This document shows positions 1-5,739 of a stretch of 8,071 nt of DNA, piece after piece. Source of the DNA: an uncultured Roseburia sp. (GTDB lineage: Bacteria > Bacillota > Clostridia > Lachnospirales > Lachnospiraceae); contig CANODN010000080.1 in the NCBI GenBank assembly GCA_947564765.1, positions 1-8,071 of the forward strand. The letters are read 5' to 3'. Both the position numbers and the translations under genes were made by a program. Within the stretch, counting starts at the first letter, position 1. Each line of letters starts with the position of its first letter. Under the pieces are notes generated by a model, which was given only the letters and a program-made list of their open reading frames with translations, did not search any database and was not told the origin of the DNA.

Positions 1-2
1 CG

Positions 3-8
3 TATAAT
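3..8 (+). promoter_or_regulatory. -10 box of the predicted junction promoter in the IS left end
   Basis: A perfect TATAAT lies two bases into the element. No -35 can be judged in the integrated copy because its upstream flank is outside the window. If the right end is joined to the left end through a CA core, TTGACT at 1556-1561 sits exactly 17 bases upstream (13 bases from 1562-1574, then CA, then bases 1-2). Promoters assembled at the joined ends of circular intermediates are known in IS110 elements. The start of transcription would fall near base 15. Confidence 0.75.
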
Positions 9-38
9 CCAATCATATTAGAAAGTGATTGGATTTTT
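6..38 (+). terminator. Terminator-like hairpin at the IS left end
   Basis: Bases 6-15 (AATCCAATCA) pair perfectly with 26-35 (TGATTGGATT), a 10-base-pair stem with a 10-base loop, and the right arm runs into five T residues (34-38). The stem is AT-rich, so the strength is uncertain. It would act on transcription entering the element from its left flank. A transcript beginning near base 15 from the junction promoter would lack the left arm. In that transcript 31-35 could instead pair with 68-72 (GGATT with AATCC), enclosing the small hairpin at 46-61. Confidence 0.5.
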
Positions 39-91
39 CCTTTCTCCCAGGTTCTACTGGGTAATTCAATCCTAATCTGATATATTTACTT

Positions 92-159
92 AAGCACTGT
101 GGATCTGTTCCTATAATTTTACAGCTCTGACTGTTTCGAGGTGACTCAGACCACAGCTT
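92..159 (+). other. Target-binding loop of the bridge RNA
   Basis: The stem is CTGTGG (97-102) with CCACAG (151-156), then a bulged A at 103, then TCTG (104-107) with CAGA (147-150). AAG/CTT (92-94 with 157-159) can extend it past a two-base bulge. Inside is a cap hairpin, ACAG (121-124) with CTGT (131-134). The proposed right target guide is GAGGTG at 138-143, the exact reverse complement of CACCTC at 1575-1580, the core and flank at the right edge. The proposed left target guide is ATAATTTTA at 113-121, placed by analogy with the donor loop. Its target is outside the window, so it is untested here. Confidence 0.75.
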
Positions 160-169
160 TTCGTCTATT

Positions 170-221
170 ACTGTTCATCAGTTTGTTAACGCTTGACGTT
201 TCTATTTACGTGATTACACAG
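170..221 (+). other. Donor-binding loop of the bridge RNA
   Basis: The stem pairs CTGT (171-174) with ACAG (218-221) and ATCA (177-180) with TGAT (211-214). The cap hairpin is AACG (188-191) with CGTT (197-200) around CTTGA. The left donor guide AGTTTGTTA (180-188) matches the right end at 1568-1576 (AGTTTGTCA); seven bases are identical, then a U that can wobble-pair with G opposite the core C, then A. The right donor guide TACGTG (207-212) is the reverse complement of CACGTA, that is, core CA followed by bases 1-4. Guide ends overlap the stem base by one or two residues, so the exact pairing at the stem-loop junction is unclear. Confidence 0.75.
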
Positions 222-277
222 CCGAACTCCCTGTGGAAGACAACAGTGCTAAAATACATATCAGGAGGTATATCTCT

Positions 278-1453
278 ATGTCATTGTACTTTGTTGGAAT
301 TGATATTTCCAAGTACAAACACGATTGCTGCATCTTGTCCGCAGCTGCTCAATCAGTTGTTACAAAATTTACTATCCAAAATGATAAGTCTGGATTCGAA
401 CAACTCATTACTACTTTACATTCTCTCTCCATTCCTGAAGACATAAGAATAGGGTTTGAATCTACTGCCCATTATGCCCTCAATCTGGAACTTTTCCTTG
501 AGAATGCCCACCACAGCTTCATGGAAATCAATCCAGTCCTCATCAAGGAATACAAGAAATCCACATCTCTCAGGCGTACCAAAACCGATTCTGTTGACTG
601 CGAATCAATAGCCCGGTGGTTAATGACAGCAGAGTACAAACCCCATTCAAAAGGATTTTACCATGCTTACTCTTTAAAGTCACTAACTCGTTTAAGAGAC
701 AGGCTGGTTCGACAACGCTCTTTTTATCTTGTGAAAATCACTAATGTTTTGGATCACACCTTTCCGGAGTTTAAGCCGTTCTTTCATGAGCGTTTATCCA
801 AGACTGCGCTGTACCTGCTTGAGAACTACGGCTCCGCCGAAAAAATGGCACGGATGAATTCCGCCTCCTATGAGAAACTCCGTTCCTTATCAAGAGGGAA
901 ATTTTCACCACAACAGTTCCTCCGTTTAAAGGAACTTGCCGCCAATACGGTCGGCGTAAATAACTCTATCTTTGATGTGGAACTGAACAGCCTTCTTTCA
1001 CTCTATAAATCTCTTGTAAAGGAGATTGACACACTTGAAGCGGAAATCAACAAGCTGATTGAGGAAGTGCATCCTCATTATATGTCCATTCCCGGAATCG
1101 GTCCCATATCTGCCGCCGTAATCTACTCTGAATACGGAGATATATCGAATTTCTCTACACCCGCTCAGATGCTTGCCTTTGCAGGCATGGAACCTGGCAT
1201 AAACGAATCAGGAACAGAATCGCACGGAGGACGAATGGTAAAGCACGGCTCATCCCAGCTCCGGTATGTCCTCATCAACTGCTGTCTTCCGTTAATTCGT
1301 TTTGATATGACATTCGCATCTTACTATGCTAAGAAACGTGCGGAAGGCAAACCACACAGAGTAGCTGTCACTCATGTTGCAAAGAAGCTTGTTAGAGTCA
1401 TCTATGCATTGGAGAGGCAGGGAACAGACTTTAACGCTCAAAAGATCAGATAG
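278..1453 (+). CDS. IS110-family transposase (RuvC-like DEDD plus Transposase_20 domain)
   Basis: This 391-residue protein is the recombinase that excises and inserts the element using the bridge RNA. The N-terminal RuvC-like domain has the four acidic residues expected of the family: D9 in VGIDIS, E61 in GFEST, D104 and D107 in TKTDSVDC. A helical, charged linker spans about residues 135-265. The C-terminal domain begins with the IPGIGPISA helix-hairpin-helix-like motif (271-279) and includes GMEPGINESGTESHGG, where S311 is the best candidate for the nucleophilic serine known in this family. The reading frame is open back to 233, but I choose ATG 278 because a perfect AGGAGG (263-268) lies nine bases upstream and MSLYFVGID is a typical family N-terminus. 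Length and motifs are intact, so the element may be active. Transcription is probably from the junction promoter together with the bridge RNA. Confidence 0.95.
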   Translation: MSLYFVGIDISKYKHDCCILSAAAQSVVTKFTIQNDKSGFEQLITTLHSLSIPEDIRIGFESTAHYALNLELFLENAHHSFMEINPVLIKEYKKSTSLRRTKTDSVDCESIARWLMTAEYKPHSKGFYHAYSLKSLTRLRDRLVRQRSFYLVKITNVLDHTFPEFKPFFHERLSKTALYLLENYGSAEKMARMNSASYEKLRSLSRGKFSPQQFLRLKELAANTVGVNNSIFDVELNSLLSLYKSLVKEIDTLEAEINKLIEEVHPHYMSIPGIGPISAAVIYSEYGDISNFSTPAQMLAFAGMEPGINESGTESHGGRMVKHGSSQLRYVLINCCLPLIRFDMTFASYYAKKRAEGKPHRVAVTHVAKKLVRVIYALERQGTDFNAQKIR

Positions 1454-1477
1454 CTATTTCTATTAATCAACTTCATC

Positions 1478-1505
1478 CCATCTGAAATACGGTGTATTCA
1501 GATGG
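1478..1505 (+). terminator. Strong hairpin after the transposase, possible terminator
   Basis: Bases 1478-1490 pair with 1494-1505 in a 12-base-pair stem with one bulged A (1487) and a three-base loop, 24 bases past the transposase stop. On the + strand the nearest T-run is at 1522-1527, about 16 bases away, so it is not a textbook intrinsic terminator. It could still end the transposase message, protect its 3' end, or slow serA transcription coming from the other side. Confidence 0.45.
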
Positions 1506-1555
1506 TCTATTAAAGTTACCCTTTTTTATAAAAACAAAAAATTTTCAAAAACCTC

Positions 1556-1561
1556 TTGACT
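1556..1561 (+). promoter_or_regulatory. -35 box of the predicted junction promoter in the IS right end
   Basis: TTGACT matches five of six bases of the sigma-70 -35 consensus, points outward toward the right edge, and would lie 17 bases from TATAAT (3-8) when the ends are joined through CA. In the integrated copy it faces the antisense strand of serA with no good -10 at the right distance (bases near 1579-1584 read TCTTTA), so it should be weak there. Confidence 0.7.
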
Positions 1562-1589
1562 ATTTATAGTTTGTCACCTCTTTAAAATT

Positions 1590-2753
1590 TTATTTTATCA
1601 CGCGTACTTTTAGTACTCCTTCGATTGCCTTAAGCTGTGAAACGACTTCATCTGTCACCGGCGTATCAATATCCAACAGGGTATAAGCATAATCGCCTTT
1701 GGATTTATTCGTCATATCCTCAATGTTAATGTCTGCATTGCCGAATATAGTAGAATATTTTCCGATGGTTCCTTTGACATTTTTATGAAGAATCGCAACA
1801 CGCCCTGCTTTGTCGCAGCCGCCCATATTGCAGTCCGGGAAATTAACAGAATGTACGATATTTCCGTTTTCCAGATAATCCCGGATTTCTCTTACTGCCA
1901 TCATCGCACAGTTATCTTCGGATTCTTCGGTAGACGCTCCAAGATGCGGTGTTAAAATAACGCCATCTTTTCCGGCAACGGTTGGATTGGCAAAATCCGT
2001 TACGTATTTCTTTATTTTGCCGCTTTCGATTCCTGACAGAACCGCCTCTTCGTCTGCCAGAGGATCTCTTGCAAAGTTTAAAATCACAACGCCTTCCTTC
2101 ATCTTGGAAATCGCGTCTTCATTGATCATGCCTCTCGTTGCATCCATTAACGGAACGTGCACGGTAATAAAATCGCATTCTTTGTAAATATCATCTAAAT
2201 TACTGATATGCTTTACGCTGCGGGATAAATTCCATGCTGCATTGACAGAAATATAGGGATCATAGCCAAATACATCCATACCAAGATGAACTGCTGCATT
2301 TGCCACCTGAACGCCAATGGCTCCAAGACCGATCACGCCTAATTTTTTGCCGGCAATCTCACATCCGGCGAAGTTTTTCTTCTGCTTTTCTGCAAGCTTT
2401 GCAATATCTGGTTCGTCTTTGTTTTCTTTTACCCATTCAATACCGCCGGTAATATCTCTGGACGCCAGCAGCATTCCGGCAATTACAAGCTCTTTGACGC
2501 CGTTGGCGTTTGCCCCCGGTGTGTTGAATACGACAATACCCTGCTCTGCACATTTATCCAGAGGAATATTATTGACGCCGGCTCCTGCTCTTGCAACTGC
2601 CTCTAAGCCTTCCGGCAGCTCCAGATCATGCATGGATGCACTGCGCACAAGAACTGCCTGTGCGTCTTTTAATTCTTCCGTCTTTTGATATTTTTTTGAA
2701 AATAAGTTCAATCCGACATCTGCAATCGGGTTTAAACAAGTATACTGATACAT
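1590..2753 (-). CDS. serA: D-3-phosphoglycerate dehydrogenase, short form with C-terminal ACT domain
   Basis: SerA oxidises 3-phosphoglycerate to 3-phosphohydroxypyruvate with NAD+, the first step of serine synthesis in the cytosol. The 387-residue protein has a substrate-binding part, then a Rossmann NAD site GLGAIG (142-147), a catalytic Arg candidate R229 in NFARDPLADE, and His270 in LTPHLGASTEESE. An ACT domain follows from about 317 (AGRVAILHKNVKGTIG), a usual place for serine feedback. The Glu normally lying between Arg and His is not evident; the stretch reads TDFANPTVAGKDG. The frame extends upstream to a TTG at 2825, but ATG 2753 has a good AAGGAG site nearby and starts with the family-like MYQYTCLNPI, so I use it. 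It follows serC by 92 bases and is probably cotranscribed with it. Confidence 0.93.
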   Translation of the reverse strand: MYQYTCLNPIADVGLNLFSKKYQKTEELKDAQAVLVRSASMHDLELPEGLEAVARAGAGVNNIPLDKCAEQGIVVFNTPGANANGVKELVIAGMLLASRDITGGIEWVKENKDEPDIAKLAEKQKKNFAGCEIAGKKLGVIGLGAIGVQVANAAVHLGMDVFGYDPYISVNAAWNLSRSVKHISNLDDIYKECDFITVHVPLMDATRGMINEDAISKMKEGVVILNFARDPLADEEAVLSGIESGKIKKYVTDFANPTVAGKDGVILTPHLGASTEESEDNCAMMAVREIRDYLENGNIVHSVNFPDCNMGGCDKAGRVAILHKNVKGTIGKYSTIFGNADINIEDMTNKSKGDYAYTLLDIDTPVTDEVVSQLKAIEGVLKVRVIK

Positions 2754-2845
2754 GTTTGATTCCTCTCCTTTTCCCATCTCTTCCTGTCTGTACCGGCTCT
2801 TTCCACGCCATGCACAGATATGCAACGACTTTTGTATGTTTCCCT

Positions 2846-3928
2846 TTATGCGTTGTTTTTCTCAAATTCACGCATGAATGCCACTAATTTCTCTACGCCC
2901 TCTTTTGGCATAGCATTGTAAATGGATGCTCTCATTCCGCCAACGGAACGATGTCCCTTCAAATTTTCAAAACCGGCCGCTTTAGCCTCTGCCACAAATT
3001 TCGCATCCAGCTCATCACTTCCGGTTACGAAAGGTACATTCATCAGAGAGCGGTCTTCTTTGACAACGGTTCCTTTGAATAATTTACTCTCATCTAAGAA
3101 ATCATACAAAATCTTCGCTTTTTCTTCGTTGCGCTCTTTCATTACCGAAAGTCCGCCCATTTTCTTTAACCATTTGAATACCTTGCCGCAGACATAAATG
3201 CCGTATGCAGGAGGTGTATTGTATAAAGAATCCGCATCTGCATGGGTTTTATATTTTAACATGGTAGGCGTTCCCGGTAAAGTATCTTCCGTAATCAGAT
3301 CTTCCCGGATAATCACGATGACAACGCCTGCCGGTCCGATATTTTTCTGAACGCCGCCGTAAATGATACCGTATTTCGTTACGTCCACCGGCTCAGATAA
3401 GAAACAGGAGGATACGTCAGCTACTAATATATGTCCTTTTGTATTCGGCAGCTCTTTGTATTTGGTACCGTAAATGGTATTGTTCTCGCAAATATATACA
3501 TAATCCGCATCTTCCGGTATATCCAAATCGGAACAATCCGGAATATAGGAGAAAGTCTTATCTTCGGAAGAAGCTACCGCAACTGCATCTCCGTAAATCT
3601 GTGCTTCCTTCCATGCTTTCTTTGCCCACTGTCCGGTTACAATATAGGCAGCCTTTTTGTTCTTCATCAAATTCATGGGAATCATGGCAAACTGCTGGGA
3701 GGCACCGCCCTGAAGAAACAACACTTTATAATTATCCGGAATATTCATCAGATCGCGTAAATCTGCTTCCGCTTCTTTGATAATCGTATCGTATACCTTG
3801 GACCGGTGGCTCATCTCCATTACGGACATGCCGCTTCCCTTATAATCCATCATTTCTTCTGCTGCTTCCCGTAATACCTCTTCCGGCAGAACGGCTGGTC
3901 CTGCGGAGAAATTATAAACTCTGCTCAT
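2846..3928 (-). CDS. serC: Phosphoserine aminotransferase
   Basis: SerC transfers the amino group of glutamate to 3-phosphohydroxypyruvate, giving phosphoserine; it is a PLP enzyme of aminotransferase class V in the cytosol. The 360-residue length is normal. The N-terminus YNFSAGPAVLPEEVL is characteristic. MSHRSK (39-44) supplies substrate-phosphate contacts, GGASQQF (74-80) contacts the PLP phosphate, D171 in VADVSS is the expected partner of the pyridine nitrogen, and K195 in YGGVQKNIGPAG is the Schiff-base lysine. The C-terminal GHRSVGGMRASIYNAMP is also typical. The start has AGGAGG nine bases upstream (+ strand 3938-3943). It lies directly upstream of serA, and a promoter just before it suggests a serC-serA unit that may also receive read-through from ilvB. 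Confidence 0.96.
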   Translation of the reverse strand: MSRVYNFSAGPAVLPEEVLREAAEEMMDYKGSGMSVMEMSHRSKVYDTIIKEAEADLRDLMNIPDNYKVLFLQGGASQQFAMIPMNLMKNKKAAYIVTGQWAKKAWKEAQIYGDAVAVASSEDKTFSYIPDCSDLDIPEDADYVYICENNTIYGTKYKELPNTKGHILVADVSSCFLSEPVDVTKYGIIYGGVQKNIGPAGVVIVIIREDLITEDTLPGTPTMLKYKTHADADSLYNTPPAYGIYVCGKVFKWLKKMGGLSVMKERNEEKAKILYDFLDESKLFKGTVVKEDRSLMNVPFVTGSDELDAKFVAEAKAAGFENLKGHRSVGGMRASIYNAMPKEGVEKLVAFMREFEKNNA

Positions 3929-3971
3929 TCTTCATATCCTCCTGTAACTAATTTATCTCTACACTTTCCTA

Positions 3972-4000
3972 ATGGTAATCGTTTTCGACATAACTGTCAA
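3972..4000 (-). promoter_or_regulatory. Probable promoter of serC-serA
   Basis: Read on the - strand, a perfect TTGACA (+ strand 3995-4000) is followed after exactly 17 bases by TACCAT (3972-3977), four of six matches to the -10 consensus. It ends 43 bases before the serC start codon. The TGA stop of ilvB lies inside the -35 box. No terminator hairpin is visible between ilvB and serC, so read-through is also possible. Confidence 0.6.
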
Positions 4001-5682
4001 TTCTTTTTATTTTTCAGATCCTGATCGGTAAAGGCCTCACTAATCGCAGCCCCCGGCGCAACCATAGGCCATACCTTATCATCCTGATCAATCACACAGT
4101 CAATCACCACCGGAAGATCAGACTTTAATGCAGCCTCCATAACCTTTTCAAACTCTTCTCTTGTCCTTGCCCGGTAACCGACTGCTCCCATAGCTTCTGC
4201 CAGCTTTACATAATCCATGCCGTCATCCAAAATAGTTGCCGAATACCGTTCCTCATAAAACAGATTCTGCCACTGCCGCACCATGCCAAGTACATGGTTA
4301 TTTACAATAATCTCGATCAAAGGCAGTTTCTGGCGTACCGCCGTGGCAATCTCATTCATGTTCATACGGAAACAGCCGTCGCCCGCGATATTAATCACGG
4401 TCTGGTCCGGATTGGCAATCTGTGCGCCGATAGCGGCTCCCAGGCCGTACCCCATGGTTCCAAGACCTCCTGAGGTAATCAGTGTCCTGGGCTTTGCATA
4501 TTTATAAAACTGTGCCGCCCACATCTGATGCTGTCCTACTTCCGTCACAATGATTGCATTTCCCTTTGTCATGTTATAAACCGTCTTCATCATATAAGGA
4601 CCGCTCAGTCCCTCCTCCCGGTAAACCAGGGGATATTTCTTCGTATATTCATCTATATGAGAAAGCCATGCCTCATGTTCCATTGGCTGAATTCTTGCGT
4701 TTAATCTGGCAAGCACTTCTTTGATATCTCCGATGATGCTGGCGTCTACCATAATATTTTTATTGATCTCCGCCGGATCGATATCAATTTGCAGAATCTT
4801 CGCCTGATGGGCAAATTTATCGGCATTGCCGATGACGCGGTCCGAAAAACGCACGCCTATGGCAATCAGAAGATCACATTCACTGACGCCGTAATTCGAT
4901 GTCTTGGTGCCATGCATACCAAGCATTCCTGTATACTTCGGGTCGGTGCCGTCAAATGCACCTTTTCCCATTAAGGTATCGCAGACAGGAGCCTGTATTT
5001 TTTCTACAAATTCCCTTAATTCACTGCTTGCTCCGGAGATCACCGCACCGCCGCCTGCAAATACATAAGGCTTTTTGGATTTTGCAATCATCTGTACGGC
5101 TGTTTCCAGATCTTCTTCCGTGATTTGTTCTACAGAGCGTTCCTGCGGTATCTGCTCTTCTTTTACATATTCACATTTGGCAGCAGTCACATCCTTGGGA
5201 ATATCCACAAGCACCGGACCGGGCCGTCCTTTTCTGGCAATTTTGAATGCCCTGCGTATGGTATCTGCTAATTTTTCCACATCTTTTACAATAAAATTGT
5301 GTTTGGTAATAGGAGTTGTGATTCCTGCGATATCTACTTCCTGAAAGCTGTCTTTTCCCAAAAGAGGAACCCCTACGTTACAGGTAATGGCAACTAAGGG
5401 AACGGAATCCATATAAGCTGTTGCAATTCCTGTTACCAGATTGGTCGCTCCCGGTCCGCTGGTAGCCATGCAGACGCCTACTTTTCCCGTACTTCTGGCA
5501 TATCCGTCTGCTGCATGGCTTGCCCCCTGCTCATGGGAGGTTAAAATATGTCTGATTTCATCTCTATGCTTATACAGCTCGTCATATACATTTAAAATTG
5601 CTCCTCCGGGATAACCGAATATGGTATCCATCTTCTGTTCCTTTAAGCATTCTATGATAATCTGAGCGCCTGTCAACTGCAT
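3997..5682 (-). CDS. ilvB: Acetolactate synthase, large (catalytic) subunit
   Basis: This TPP enzyme condenses two pyruvates to acetolactate, or pyruvate with 2-ketobutyrate, the first common step of valine, leucine and isoleucine synthesis. The 561-residue protein has the N-terminal TPP domain with YPGGAIL (24-30) and the catalytic Glu51 in SHEQGASHAADGYAR. A central FAD/nucleotide domain spans about 190-330. The C-terminal TPP domain carries GDGCFRMN (435-442) and the paired Asn 461-462 of the Mg-TPP motif. VGVPLLGKDSFQEVDI (103-118) is typical of biosynthetic AHAS. AGAAGG lies seven bases before the ATG. It follows ilvD by 57 bases. The small regulatory subunit gene (ilvN/ilvH) is not adjacent and must be elsewhere if present. 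Confidence 0.95.
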   Translation of the reverse strand: MQLTGAQIIIECLKEQKMDTIFGYPGGAILNVYDELYKHRDEIRHILTSHEQGASHAADGYARSTGKVGVCMATSGPGATNLVTGIATAYMDSVPLVAITCNVGVPLLGKDSFQEVDIAGITTPITKHNFIVKDVEKLADTIRRAFKIARKGRPGPVLVDIPKDVTAAKCEYVKEEQIPQERSVEQITEEDLETAVQMIAKSKKPYVFAGGGAVISGASSELREFVEKIQAPVCDTLMGKGAFDGTDPKYTGMLGMHGTKTSNYGVSECDLLIAIGVRFSDRVIGNADKFAHQAKILQIDIDPAEINKNIMVDASIIGDIKEVLARLNARIQPMEHEAWLSHIDEYTKKYPLVYREEGLSGPYMMKTVYNMTKGNAIIVTEVGQHQMWAAQFYKYAKPRTLITSGGLGTMGYGLGAAIGAQIANPDQTVINIAGDGCFRMNMNEIATAVRQKLPLIEIIVNNHVLGMVRQWQNLFYEERYSATILDDGMDYVKLAEAMGAVGYRARTREEFEKVMEAALKSDLPVVIDCVIDQDDKVWPMVAPGAAISEAFTDQDLKNKKN

Positions 5683-5739
5683 GAAAAAACCTTCTTTCTG
5701 TTATTTTTTCTCGTTATGAATGTTTCATCTGCCCCGCCG

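Larger units (their letters stand above)
15..248 (+). ncRNA. Predicted IS110 bridge RNA
   Basis: The left end lies between the predicted junction promoter and the transposase ribosome site and folds by eye into three parts. First is a small hairpin at 46-61 (CCCAG with CTGGG). Second is a long stem enclosing a target-binding loop at 92-159. Third is a donor-binding loop at about 170-221, followed by a hairpin-prone tail (CACAG 217-221 with CTGTG 231-235, or ACTGTT 170-175 with AACAGT 242-247). Bridge RNAs of IS110 elements guide the transposase by pairing one loop with the target and the other with the joined element ends. Each loop here has a left guide before a cap hairpin and a right guide after it. 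The right guides match the actual right target flank and the actual left end. The 5' end is from promoter position and the 3' end is uncertain; it may stop nearer 222. Confidence 0.8.
1..1576 (+). mobile_element. IS110-family insertion sequence (IS110 group, bridge RNA upstream of transposase)
   Basis: The element holds one intact DEDD transposase, a structured non-coding left end of about 277 bases and a short AT-rich right end of about 120 bases. A long left end upstream of the transposase is the IS110-group layout, not the IS1111 layout. No terminal inverted repeats or target duplication are needed in this family; a dinucleotide core flanks the element instead. I place the right core at 1575-1576 (CA) and predict the left core as CA immediately before base 1. 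Four things agree on this: a left donor guide match to 1568-1576, a right donor guide match to CA plus bases 1-4, a right target guide match to 1575-1580, and a 17-base promoter spacing across the joined ends. The left flank lies outside the window, so the left boundary is inferred. Confidence 0.85.
1454..1576 (+). other. IS right end
   Basis: This short AT-rich end carries no gene. It contains a strong hairpin (1478-1505), a T-run (1522-1527), A- and T-rich stretches, a 12-base palindrome ACTATTTATAGT (1559-1570) and the proposed -35 box TTGACT (1556-1561). It closes with the left-donor sequence AGTTTGT (1568-1574) and the CA core (1575-1576). Confidence 0.75.

Noticed and set aside
2..3. 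GT as the IS core, giving ends at 1573-1574 and 2-3
   Set aside because: AGTTTGT followed by GTATAATCC looked plausible, but the junction promoter spacing would be only 12 bases and the right guide match (TGATTACAC) has mismatches. The CA core explains both donor guides, the target flank and the 17-base spacing.
233..277. Upstream ATG for the transposase
   Set aside because: It lies in the bridge-RNA tail without a ribosome site; AGGAGG is placed for ATG 278.
141..446. 101-codon open frame overlapping the transposase start
   Set aside because: It runs through the bridge-RNA structures and overlaps the transposase in another frame, with no ribosome site or recognisable protein.
2754..2825. 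Longer serA N-terminus from position 2825
   Set aside because: It would begin at TTG with no clear ribosome site and add 24 unfamily-like residues; ATG 2753 has a strong AAGGAG site.
2626..2871. 81-codon open frame between serC and serA
   Set aside because: It is a shadow frame overlapping both genes; the composition is not protein-like and no start signal is seen.
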